From Chloroflexi bacterium TSY (GTDB lineage Bacteria > Chloroflexota > Anaerolineae > Caldilineales > Caldilineaceae), in contig JAHBNG010000042.1 in assembly GCA_019217005.1 (NCBI GenBank), positions 1-64,000 on the forward strand: a stretch of DNA of 64,000 nucleotides, written 5' to 3'. The notes beneath the pieces were generated by a model. That model did not search any database. It had not been told where the DNA came from and saw nothing but the letters and a program-made list of their open reading frames with translations. A program made the position numbers and the translations under genes. Position 1 is the first letter of the stretch. Each line of letters opens with the position of its first letter. Of the stretch, positions 1-8,438 are shown in pieces.

Positions 1-9
1 GCCCTCTGT

Positions 10-1622
10 TTGCATGAAAAATTTGTACCCGACTTTTGCTGCTACTGTTTTTTTAACGAATCTGTTACGACAAGCTGTTTGGTCCGATTGTTTCCCCTGT
101 TCATATCAGGCTTGCTCATCTTGGGGTTTTATGCGCCAGGCCATGCGCAAACGGCAGTTCAGATCGTACCTCCATCGTTTAGCGTTCAACGTGGATTCTA
201 CAGTGCCCCATTTGTGCTACGACTAGAGACATCGGCTCCGACGGCTCGGATCCGGTACACATTGGATGGTTCCGCCCCTACTGCCACGTATGGGATCGAG
301 TATCATGGCCCCTTTCGCATAGACACAACAACGGTCGTACGCGCGATTGCCTATCGACCAGACGGAGCAATTACCCCATCTCGCTCGATTGCTCATAGCT
401 ATATCTTTGTTGACCATGTTCGTCAGCAACAGGGCATTCCGCTTGGCTATCCCACACAATGGTGGCAATATCCGGCTGACTACGAGATGGATCCGGAGAT
501 TGTGAATGATCCTGCCTATCATGATGAGATGGATGATGCACTGCTCGCCATTCCTTCTGTCTCGTTGGCCTTTAGCAGTCCAGATTTTTTTGACCCAGAA
601 AGTGGCATCTATCAAAATTCGCGCGAATATGGTCCGACCTGGGAACGGACCGTTTCGGCTGAACTCATCTATCCAGAAGGACGGCCAGGTTTTCAGATCA
701 ACGCTGGCGTGCGGATTCAAGGTGGTGCTTCGCGCAAGGCACGGAGTTCGCCCAAACATTCGCTCCGCTTGCTCTTTCGACAGCGTTATGGTGCGGGCAA
801 ATTGACGTTTCCCCTCTTCAACGACTCTGTAAATGAGCGGGATGCCACCAATGAATTTGATGCACTTGTGCTTCGTTCACATTACAACCACTCATGGATC
901 CATCGGAGCAATGAAGAGCGAAGCGGCGCTCTCTATGTGCGCGATGAGTGGGCCCGCGTCGCGCAGCGGGCGATGGGGCAAATTTCTCCGCACGGTCAAT
1001 ATGTTCATCTCTACCTAAACGGCCTCTATTGGGGCCTCTATATTCTACACGAACGGCCCACCGCTCGATTTGCGGCCGATTATCTGGGCGGTGAAAAAGA
1101 ACAGTACGATGTGATGAAGGTTGCCGAAACAGTGGATGGAGAATCTGCGGCCTGGAGTAAGATGATGTCTTACGAACGAGCCAATTTGGCCAAAGACTCG
1201 GTCTATCAGGAGTTTCAGCAGATAGCAAACGTGGCGAACCAGGCGCAGGCTTTCACTTCTTTAGTTGGGATGCTGAGAAGTCGCTTTATTGGCTTGAGGC
1301 CAACACTGTGCGCACCGATTTCGATAACAACCCCTCGCACATCTTTCATCGGCTCACTCGAAACGACGAGTTTCGGATGCTGCTGGCGGACCGCATCTAT
1401 GAACACTTCTACAACGATGGAGCTCTATCACCGACTGCCTCGATTGAGCGGCTGCGTATCATTAGCAACCAGCTCGAACAAGCCATCATTGCTGAATCTG
1501 CTCGCTGGGGCGATTACCGTCGTGATCTGCATCCATATCGATCTGCCCCCTTTGAGCTATACACTCGCAACAACCATTGGTATAAACAACGCAATTGGTT
1601 GACGGATTTCTACTTTCCTTGA
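10..1622 (+). pseudogene. CotH-kinase-family secreted protein, N-terminal part (frameshifted)
   Basis: The reading frame opens with a hydrophobic signal-peptide-like stretch ending near AHAQ/GHAQ (about residue 45). A chitobiase/FN3-type 'RIRYTLDGSAPT' domain follows (about residues 75-130), then a spore-coat CotH-like kinase domain (VRIQGGASR, KHSLRLLFR, GLYWGLYILHERP). At about position 1240 the frame shifts: the continuation GFHFFSWDAEKSLYWL...NNPSHIFHRL lies in another frame and runs to a TGA at 1620-1622. Part of the usual CotH core between these blocks also seems absent. The same second frame resumes immediately after the stop with the GLYP motif typical of CotH, so 10-3572 was once a single gene of roughly 1,170 codons. 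The start is uncertain: an ATG at 14 is in another frame and the in-frame start here is TTG. CotH domains phosphorylate proteins in known members; function here is inferred and the gene is probably broken, or the sequence contains errors. Confidence 0.7.
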
Positions 1623-1631
1623 CGGCGGGGT

Positions 1632-3572
1632 GTGGTGGTGGCCCAATATCGCAAGGAAGGACTCTATCCAACATTCGAACCTCCGATATTTAGCCAACAC
1701 GGCGGTTCAGTCTCTGAAGAATTTGTGCTAACGATTGCCAATCCCAACCCTGATACAGGCGAAATTTGGTATACGCTTGATGGAACCGATCCGCGTCCCC
1801 CCTATGGCAACGGTGACCCGCGCGGCATTCGCGGCGGCAATCAGACAACTGTGGCCGTCAATCGAGCAGCCACTGGTTCAGTTGTTGTCAAGGCTCGCAT
1901 CTACAGCCGGCGTACGTGGAGTGCTCTGCATGAGGCATCATTTTTTCCGATCCCTCCTGCCTCGGGTGCAACGGGATTGAGCGACCTACGCATCAGCGAA
2001 CTAATGGTCAATCCACCCGAGGGGAGCGATATGGAGTTTGTCGAAATCCAAAACAGTGGTCCCCATCATCTTGACATTGGGGGTGTGGAAATTAGGGATG
2101 GGATCGAGTACACTTTCCCTGCCGGAACTCGTCTCGCCCCCAATGCTTTTTTGGTACTGGCGAAATTCCCCGATCGGTTTGTCGCCAAATATGGTTTTTT
2201 ACCCTTTAACCAGAAACCATATCTAGGACGACTGAGCAATGAAGAGGAGACGATTCTGCTGCGAGATGCGGCGGGCAACGAATTGAGTCGCTATACATAT
2301 AATTTGACACAGCCCGGGCTGATTGGGGCCCACCGTCTGGGCTTTTCCCTGATACCTACTTGGGAAGAAGTCCAACTTGGCGCTGATGCCCCTGCCGTGA
2401 GTGACAACCAAACTTGGCGCATCAGCACCGAGTGGAGCGGTTCTCCGCAACGAGCAAATGCTGCACCCAATTTAGCCATCGGCCATGTCCTCATCAATGA
2501 GATTGGTTTGGCTAGTCAACCTGCTAAAAATAACTTCGTCGAACTCTACAATGCATCAAATGCACCCACCAATATCGGTGGTTGGTTCCTCACGAATGAG
2601 CGAGAGCAGCCGCAGAAATATCGTTTTCCCAATGATACCTGGATCGCCCCCTATGGATTTCTGGTTGTGCCAGCCTCACAATTAGGATTTCCGCTTCATG
2701 CTGACGCACAAGGTGTTTACCTTCTCTCAGCTAACTCCACGGGAAATTTGACAGGGTATGGACATGGCTATGCACTCGACGAAGTGTGGCCGAGCGCGGT
2801 TTACGGTCGCTGTATTCTCGCTGACGCACCCGATCGTGAACACTTTGTCGCTCTGAACCACCACACCCCCGGACTCGATAACGCGTATCCGCAAATTGGT
2901 CCTCTTGTCATCAGTGAAATCATGTACAACCCTGATGGTGAGGACGAAGTGGGCGGTGAATTCATTGAGTTGATGAATCTGTCGCGGCAAGCCGTGCCGC
3001 TCTATGATCCAGCCAATCCAACCAACAGATGGCGCATTAGAGGCGTTGGCGACTATCGACTACCGCACAATCTCACTCTATCGCCGAACGCAACAATGCT
3101 AGTGGTCGCTACCGATCCAGAGGAGTTTCGACAAGTACACCGGGTATCGGGTGATGTGCTCGTTGTTGGGCCATATTCCGGTAAACTGAGCAACAGCGGT
3201 GAACGGTTGACGCTTGAACGGCCCACCACGCCCAGCCAGACAGGCGATTTTCGCTACGTTGCTGTCGATGAAGTTCACTACGACGATAACGGTTTGTGGG
3301 CACAACATGCCGATGGAGATGGTTGGTCGTTGGAACGCGTGCGGTTAGATGGATTTGGCGACGCAGCCGAGAATTGGCGTCGTAGCGAAGATCGTGGTGG
3401 GTCGCCTGGGGTACTTGGTGAGGCGCAATTGCGAGAACGCGGGGTGGTTGCTGGCACTGCGAATGTATTTACTCAGCTCGAGCAGAGCGCGGTATGGAAC
3501 ACGTCGATCTATCTACCCATTGTGATGGATATGCGACCACGACCACAGGCGAATTATTGTATTAGAAATTAG
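1632..3572 (+). CDS. Lamin-tail-domain secreted protein (C-terminal part of the CotH protein)
   Basis: This 646-codon frame continues the CotH gene after an in-frame stop. Order of parts: the CotH C-terminal motif EGLYPTFEPP, a second chitobiase/FN3-like 'IWYTLDGTDPR' module, then three lamin-tail (LTD) repeats recognisable by ISELMVNPPEG..EFVEI, LINEIGLAS..NFVELYN and ISEIMYNPDG..EFIELMN. The C-terminus contains SIYLPIV, a short motif repeated at the ends of two other secreted proteins in this window. LTD domains are typical of extracellular, often cell-surface or nuclease-associated proteins. The protein has no signal peptide of its own, which fits its being the rear of the upstream frame rather than an independent gene. 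The separating TGA would read as Arg with a single C-to-T change. Confidence 0.75.
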   Translation: MVVAQYRKEGLYPTFEPPIFSQHGGSVSEEFVLTIANPNPDTGEIWYTLDGTDPRPPYGNGDPRGIRGGNQTTVAVNRAATGSVVVKARIYSRRTWSALHEASFFPIPPASGATGLSDLRISELMVNPPEGSDMEFVEIQNSGPHHLDIGGVEIRDGIEYTFPAGTRLAPNAFLVLAKFPDRFVAKYGFLPFNQKPYLGRLSNEEETILLRDAAGNELSRYTYNLTQPGLIGAHRLGFSLIPTWEEVQLGADAPAVSDNQTWRISTEWSGSPQRANAAPNLAIGHVLINEIGLASQPAKNNFVELYNASNAPTNIGGWFLTNEREQPQKYRFPNDTWIAPYGFLVVPASQLGFPLHADAQGVYLLSANSTGNLTGYGHGYALDEVWPSAVYGRCILADAPDREHFVALNHHTPGLDNAYPQIGPLVISEIMYNPDGEDEVGGEFIELMNLSRQAVPLYDPANPTNRWRIRGVGDYRLPHNLTLSPNATMLVVATDPEEFRQVHRVSGDVLVVGPYSGKLSNSGERLTLERPTTPSQTGDFRYVAVDEVHYDDNGLWAQHADGDGWSLERVRLDGFGDAAENWRRSEDRGGSPGVLGEAQLRERGVVAGTANVFTQLEQSAVWNTSIYLPIVMDMRPRPQANYCIRN

Positions 3573-3674
3573 TCCTACAATGAGACTTCGAAAACACTCT
3601 CGACCGTCATCTCGACTGACGGGAGAGAGCTTTTGTGTGCGACCAGAGATGATTTCTCCTCGTACCTCGCTCAA

Positions 3675-4371
3675 TCGTAGGTCACACATCCTTGTGTGAC
3701 GAGTGTCAAGCACCCTGGATCTTTGCTTGAAAGAGGTGGCGGTCTTGACCCTTGCCCCGCCAGAGACGGGACCTACGATAGACGGTCCAAAGCGTAGGTC
3801 ACTCATCCCTGGTGACGAGTGTCAAGCGCCCTGGCTCTTCGCTTGAAAGAGATGACGGTCTTGATCCTTGTCCCGCCAGAGACGGGACCTACGATAGACG
3901 GTCTAAAACGTAGGTCACACATCCCTGTGTGATGAGTGTCAAGCACCCTGGCTCTTCGCTTGGCAGAGGTGACGATCTTGATCCTTGTCCCGCCAGAGAC
4001 GGGACCTACGATAGACGGTCTAAAACGTAGGTCACACATCCCTGTGTGACAAGTGTCAAGCACCCTGGATCTTTGCTTGAAAGAGGTGGCGGTCTTGATC
4101 CTTGTCCCGCCAGAGACGGGACCTACGATAGACGGTCTAAAACGTAGGTCACACATCCCTGCGTGATGAGCGTCAAGCGCCCTGGCTCTTCGCTTGAAAG
4201 AGATGACGGTCTTGATCCTTGTCCCGCCAGAGGCGTGACCTACGATAACCGATCTCAATCGTAGGTCACACATCCCTGTGTGACGAGTGTCAAGGACCCT
4301 GGCTCTTCACTTGGCAGAGGTGACGATCTTGATTCTTGTCCCGCCAGAGACGGGACCTACGATAAGCGTTT
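3675..4371. repeat. Tandem array of six ~117-bp palindromic repeats
   Basis: Units begin with CGTAGGTCAC at 3675, 3793, 3909, 4026, 4143 and 4260, giving spacings of 118, 116, 117, 117 and 117 bp. Each unit ends in GACCTACG, the exact complement of its start, and contains two internal hairpins (GTCACAC/GTGTGAC and GTCCCG/CGGGAC). A divergent partial unit may precede 3675. Because 117 is a multiple of three, the minus strand shows an open frame of 39-residue repeats (3803-4273), but it has no ribosome-binding site and changes frame at the 118- and 116-bp units, so I treat it as non-coding. The array fills the space between the end of the CotH gene and the convergent stress-protein gene. Confidence 0.9.
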
Positions 4372-4404
4372 TTCGAAAATTATTGGGGATACCACCAGAA
4401 ACAA

Positions 4405-4432
4405 GCCTCGTTCATCGGAACGAGGCTCTTTT
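4405..4432. terminator. Bidirectional intrinsic terminator
   Basis: A 9-bp perfect stem GCCTCGTTC/GAACGAGGC with a 4-base loop is followed by TCTTTT on the plus strand and by a TTGTTT run on the minus strand. It sits between the converging repeat array and the stress-protein gene, and overlaps the extreme 3' end of the latter's uncorrected reading frame. Confidence 0.75.
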
Positions 4433-5053
4433 GTAAGGAGGATCAGATGATGGAGATGATTGGCTTGTGATGGGGAACAAACAAGCCGTTTGTTCTATTG
4501 TTAGACTGCCACGGGCTGCATGTAGTTTTCCTGAACGACCGGTGTGCCTTCGGAAGGTTGGGCGGGCGGGCGGGCGCAGCATCATAACGGGGGTCGAGAC
4601 ATTGCGCAAGACTTCTTGGGCAATGCTGCCTTGTACGATACGGGAGATGCCCGTACGACAGTGCGTCGCCATGGCAATGAGATCAATCTGGACAAAGTTG
4701 ACATATTCGACAATTTTCTGAACAGGATCGCCCAAGCGGACGGCAGTGCAGACGCTATAGCCAGCCTCCCGTAATTCTATCGCATCCTCTTCCAGTTCTT
4801 TTGCCAATTCTGTACGGTATGCTTGTTCCGGCGAAGTGGATGGGTCATCAGTTTCAGTACAGGTTAAAAAGGCTACATCTCCTAAGCACATATCGTGGTA
4901 ATAGATTGCTGTACGGGGAATACTCGAGAAGGGGGCGACGCGCAACAGCACGAACTCTGTATCTTCGGGATCAAAAAATTGGCGGACTACAGGCACAATT
5001 TTCTGCCGAAAGTTTGTTCCATCAAGCGGAATGAGTACTCTATGTTTTTTCAT
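4412..5053 (-). CDS. Universal stress protein (UspA family), probably frameshifted at the 3' end
   Basis: The N-terminus HRVLIPLDGT is the first strand of a UspA fold, and 'IDLIAMATHCRTGISRIVQGSIAQEVLRNVSTPVMMLRP' is the C-terminal nucleotide-binding signature (GS..QEVL..V..PV). The ATG at 5053 has a good Shine-Dalgarno (AGGAGACAG). An upstream ATG at 5101 overlaps the regulator's stop as ATGA and is an alternative, translationally coupled start. After the USP fold the frame runs through an unlikely basic tail and stops inside the terminator hairpin. A one-base slip in the GGGC tandem repeat at 4559-4577 would instead give a tail ending PVAV and a TAA at 4501-4503, before the terminator, so the true end is probably 4501. 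It lies directly downstream of an Lrp-type regulator gene. Confidence 0.8.
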   Translation of the reverse strand: MKKHRVLIPLDGTNFRQKIVPVVRQFFDPEDTEFVLLRVAPFSSIPRTAIYYHDMCLGDVAFLTCTETDDPSTSPEQAYRTELAKELEEDAIELREAGYSVCTAVRLGDPVQKIVEYVNFVQIDLIAMATHCRTGISRIVQGSIAQEVLRNVSTPVMMLRPPARPTFRRHTGRSGKLHAARGSLTIEQTACLFPITSQSSPSSDPPYKRASFR

Positions 5054-5097
5054 ATGACTGTCTCCTGACTGTCTCCTGATTGTGTCAATTTGGGGAG

Positions 5098-5661
5098 TCA
5101 TTTCCTAGAAACATGAGTTTGACGGTATCCAGCTGAAGGGAAATCGGCACCATTTGCGCCTTTGGGAGAGGAGTCTATGTGGAAGTCTTCGATATTTGGC
5201 ATCCAGGCATCGAGGGTGCGCAAAACGCGTGGGACAAGAATTGAGCGAGTTACATGCACCCCTTGAAGAGCAGGCAATGTTTGACGCAAAAAGGACCGCA
5301 TCGCATCATTCTCTCTAAAGCAGGCGTGTATAATCAAATCCTGTTCACCAAAGCCGTGTGCCAAGTAGATGATTTCTTCCATCGCCAGCAATCGGTCGAC
5401 TACATGATCCTCTTTTGCTGCTTCGACCTGCAGGAAAACTTCTACAAGACTCGTGTACCCGAACGCTTCTGGATTCATGATGGCTGCGACTCGAATAATC
5501 CCTTGGTCGACCAATCGGTCAATTCGATTGCGAACGGTGCGTTCATTGGCATTCACGACTCGAGCGATTTGAGCCGCCCTGGCCCGACCATCTTTGCGCA
5601 GCTCCAATAATATTTCATAGTCGAGCGCATCTAGGACGGCAGGGTGTGAATGATCCATCAT
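5098..5661 (-). CDS. Lrp/AsnC-family transcriptional regulator
   Basis: An N-terminal winged helix-turn-helix (LDYEILLELRKDGRARAAQIARVVN, then ERTVRNRIDRLVDQGIIRV) is followed by an AsnC/RAM-like alpha-beta ligand-binding domain (VEVFLQVE...VDRLLAMEEIIYLAHGFGEQDLIIHA). The size, about 185 residues, is a little longer than usual because of a C-terminal tail of about 30 residues. The start is uncertain: ATG at 5661 (or 5658) lacks a clear ribosome-binding site, and an in-frame TTG at 5706 would place the start inside the adjacent long inverted repeat. The stop overlaps a possible ATG of the downstream stress protein, suggesting an operon. It probably controls itself and that gene, possibly through the palindrome upstream; this is inference. 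Confidence 0.85.
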   Translation of the reverse strand: MMDHSHPAVLDALDYEILLELRKDGRARAAQIARVVNANERTVRNRIDRLVDQGIIRVAAIMNPEAFGYTSLVEVFLQVEAAKEDHVVDRLLAMEEIIYLAHGFGEQDLIIHACFRENDAMRSFLRQTLPALQGVHVTRSILVPRVLRTLDAWMPNIEDFHIDSSPKGANGADFPSAGYRQTHVSRK

Positions 5662-5690
5662 GTTATAGAGCGTGGTTCGTTTAGTGCTGA

Positions 5691-5796
5691 TTTCCGATTC
5701 GGACAAAATCCATGCATTACGTGCCGATTGTAGTAGATATCTTCATATTTGTCAATATATCGGCACGTAATGCATGGATTTTGTCCGAATCGGAAA
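5691..5796. promoter_or_regulatory. 38-bp perfect inverted repeat (30-bp loop) in the regulator leader
   Basis: Bases 5691-5728 are the exact reverse complement of 5759-5796, separated by 30 AT-rich bases. The structure covers the leader (or the first codons if the TTG start is used) of the Lrp-type gene and reaches to within about 70 bp of the P450 stop codon. It has no T-run that would make it a simple terminator on either strand. It could be an operator, an RNA hairpin controlling the regulator, or a short inverted duplication. Confidence 0.8.
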
Positions 5797-5862
5797 CTAT
5801 GAGGCGAACCCCCAAATTAACGATTCACAGATGGACTAGATTTACAGGATTAGAAGACAGTA

Positions 5863-7263
5863 TCAACGGTGTCTAACCTGAAGCTGTATCCCATCTTTTG
5901 CGCGTAAGGTTGATGATAGTTTGAGTTGTGGCTTGACATCTTTATCTGCACTGAACTGATATCGCTGCACCAACATGGCGAGGACGAGTTGACCTTCCAT
6001 GAGCGCAAACTCCCGTCCAATGCACATACGCTGCCCAGCTCCGAAGGGCGTCCAGGCAAAGCGATGACGTTCCGCAGACTGTTTCGCACTAAAGCGATCG
6101 GGATCAAATTGCTCTGGATTGTGCCATTCGCTTGGATGACGGTGGACCATATACGTTAAAGACACTACTTCTGAACCTGCCGGTATTGGGCGGCCATCAA
6201 TCTCATCATCGGCCACGGCTGTACGCGGGAGGAACCAAGCGGGTGGTCGCAAACGCATGCTCTCTTGCAGGATCATCCGTGTATAGGCCAGATTGGGGAG
6301 ATCGTCAAAGGTTGGCGTACGACCGGCCAATACATCCTCGACCTCGATTTGAAGCGTCTCTTGAACATCAGGGTGGTGAGCCAGGAAGTAGGTGCTCCAT
6401 GCGAGAGCGATTGCCGTGGTTTCATAGCCAGCAAGAAAAATGGTGGCAATCTCATCGCGCAACTGCTGATCGGTCATGCCTTCACCCGTTTCAGCGTCCA
6501 CAACATCCAAGAGCATGGCAAGTAGATGATTCTCTTGTCGCTCGCTCTGGCGAGATTCATTGATAATGCGGTAGACGGATTGGTCAAAGAGGTTGATGGC
6601 CTTTTGGAAACGCTGCCGACCTGGAAATGGCATCCATTCTGGCAAATTGTCCACAACCATTCCTCGGAGCAGGAAGTCAAGTGCAAATGACATGGCCCCG
6701 GCTACATCCTCCATTTCTTGATGTGAAAGCGCTGTGCCAAACATTGTTCTCACGATGATTCCCATAGTGATCTTGTTGAAGGCCTGGGCTGCATCCGTTG
6801 TCCCATCCAGTTGTGCTAAACTTTCCCAATCTTGAATTTGCTCCTCAATTGCATCGATCATCAAAGAGGTTAACGCCGCAAGCCGCCGTCGATGAAATTG
6901 AGGCTGCATCATGCGGCGTTGGCGCAACCAGAATTCACCTTGACTGCTGACAAGCCCGTTGCCCAACAGACTCCGCACAGTATCCCAAAGAGGACCTCCT
7001 TTGACATAGTTCTGGGCATTGTCGCGCAAGATATGCTGAACGTGACGTGGGTGGTTACAGATGACCAGCTTACTAAAGCCTAGATCGAGTCTATAGAGAT
7101 CACCATGTTCGGTGTGAGCTTGTTCAAGAAACTTAAATGGATCCCGCAGGAACATGGGCAGGCTCCCAACAAGGGGCCAGCCATTCGTTGTTGGAAGCTC
7201 TTGTTCTGATAAATGTTGAGGTGCTTCAAGACCGATTGCTTTTGGCGAAAGTGAGTTTAGCAT
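5863..7263 (-). CDS. Cytochrome P450
   Basis: This 466-residue protein has all P450 hallmarks: I-helix AGYETT, the K-helix ExxR motif ESMR, and the haem-binding loop FGAGQRMCIG with the thiolate cysteine near residue 414. There is no membrane anchor, so it should be a soluble bacterial monooxygenase. The N-terminus (WPLVGSLPMFLRDPFKFLEQ) and the overall motif pattern resemble bacterial class members related to CYP102/CYP4-like fatty-acid hydroxylases, but substrate cannot be read from sequence. No ferredoxin or reductase gene lies next to it, so redox partners must be elsewhere. The ATG at 7263 is the only good start. Confidence 0.93.
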   Translation of the reverse strand: MLNSLSPKAIGLEAPQHLSEQELPTTNGWPLVGSLPMFLRDPFKFLEQAHTEHGDLYRLDLGFSKLVICNHPRHVQHILRDNAQNYVKGGPLWDTVRSLLGNGLVSSQGEFWLRQRRMMQPQFHRRRLAALTSLMIDAIEEQIQDWESLAQLDGTTDAAQAFNKITMGIIVRTMFGTALSHQEMEDVAGAMSFALDFLLRGMVVDNLPEWMPFPGRQRFQKAINLFDQSVYRIINESRQSERQENHLLAMLLDVVDAETGEGMTDQQLRDEIATIFLAGYETTAIALAWSTYFLAHHPDVQETLQIEVEDVLAGRTPTFDDLPNLAYTRMILQESMRLRPPAWFLPRTAVADDEIDGRPIPAGSEVVSLTYMVHRHPSEWHNPEQFDPDRFSAKQSAERHRFAWTPFGAGQRMCIGREFALMEGQLVLAMLVQRYQFSADKDVKPQLKLSSTLRAKDGIQLQVRHR

Positions 7264-7532
7264 GAGCGTATTTCCTTTATGATGACCTGTGTATTTGTGG
7301 ATTTATGAGTCATATTGCACATTTTTTCTCTCGTGAAAATAAGTGTTGTGAATTGCTTTTGTGTGTTAAATAATTGTGTATATGCGAATGGGCTATAGAT
7401 TAGCGGATGAGTTGCTCCGTCACTTGATCTTTTGATGTGATTTTCTTTACAAGATGGCTGTGTTTCTGACAATAGCGGTTTTGGAGTGAAGATGATTGAG
7501 TGGGGATGCCCACGAGTACTTTTTGGGATACT
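7264..7532. other. AT-rich intergenic region upstream of the P450 gene
   Basis: No convincing gene. It holds the presumed minus-strand promoter of the P450 gene and ends at the outer inverted repeat of the recombinase element. Confidence 0.5.
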
Positions 7533-7628
7533 CAGCAGACCGCAACGCGGAGTCGCCATGCATGGCGCAGCATTCTCTATTACACGCAGTAGGCCAAAAA
7601 AGGGGTAAAATAGCCCTAGGAGGCCAAA

Positions 7629-8438
7629 ATGAACCAAGAATTTAGCGCCGCAGTAACAGGATTCTGTGCCCATGTGAGAATGCTTTCTCCGCAAAGCGAA
7701 ACTGTAAAACATTACGAAAGTGACCTAAATCAATTTGGCCAGGTGATAGAAAAAAGGCCAAGAGAGATAGGTCGCCAAGAGATAACGACGTTTGTAACGG
7801 CGCAACTCGAAGCGGGGATGAGCAGTGCGACGGTCAATCGCAGAGTGGCAACGTTGAGCCGATTTTTCGACTACTTGGCGGATGAGGCAGAAGACGAAAG
7901 CTGGTCAAACCCGGTGGTGTGGCGTCTACACCGACTGGATACAGGTTGCCATCTTCCCAGAGATATAGCGGAACGCATCGTCCGCCAGTTATGGGGGAGC
8001 GTGAGTCAAGGTCAGATAAGAGACCAAGTGATGTTGGCCTTGATGCTCGACGTTGGCCTGCGGGTGGGCGAAGTGTCGAAACTAGAGATGGGCGATATTG
8101 AAGCTGCCATAAATCCGGACGAACTGTGGTCACTGCGCGTACGCGGCAAAGGGAACAAAGAGCGTCGAGTCTGGTTGACGCCAGAAACCACAGCGCTGTT
8201 GGTGAGCTATATGGATGAGCGTCCTGATGCAGTCGATAGCCATCTGTTTCTGACTCGTCGTCACAAAGGCATCAGTGTCCGCGGAATCCAGGAGCGCCTC
8301 GATTATTACCGTCAGCAAGCCGGACTCTCCGAGAACGAGGTCTCCTGTCATCGCCTGCGCCATACCTTCGCCAGACGAATGGCAGAGTCGCGTATGCCAC
8401 TGCCTAGTCTCTCTCATTGGTTGGGCACAGTCAATTGA
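7629..8438 (+). CDS. Tyrosine recombinase domain 1 (XerC/D-like), 3' frameshifted
   Basis: The frame begins 5 bp after a strong AGGAGG at 7619-7624. It has an N-terminal SAM-like core-binding domain (about residues 1-95) and a catalytic domain with GLRVGEV (first Arg), the RGKGNKERRV beta-hairpin Lys, and HRLRHTFARR (His, Arg and His positions). The frame ends prematurely at LSHWLGTVN; one extra G in the GGG near 8424 would give LSHWLGHSQLKTTQIYI, restoring the final His and the Tyr nucleophile, which lie at the start of the next frame. Corrected, the catalytic pentad R-K-H-R-H-Y is complete and domain 1 is fused in frame to domain 2. Confidence 0.85.
   Translation: MNQEFSAAVTGFCAHVRMLSPQSETVKHYESDLNQFGQVIEKRPREIGRQEITTFVTAQLEAGMSSATVNRRVATLSRFFDYLADEAEDESWSNPVVWRLHRLDTGCHLPRDIAERIVRQLWGSVSQGQIRDQVMLALMLDVGLRVGEVSKLEMGDIEAAINPDELWSLRVRGKGNKERRVWLTPETTALLVSYMDERPDAVDSHLFLTRRHKGISVRGIQERLDYYRQQAGLSENEVSCHRLRHTFARRMAESRMPLPSLSHWLGTVN

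Noticed and set aside
3803..4273. Minus-strand open frame of 39-residue repeats within the 117-bp array
   Set aside because: It stays open only because the period is a multiple of three. It lacks a ribosome-binding site, and neighbouring units with 116 and 118 bp break the frame.
3675..4371. CRISPR array
   Set aside because: Units are 117 bp and conserved over their whole length; there are no unique spacers and no cas genes.
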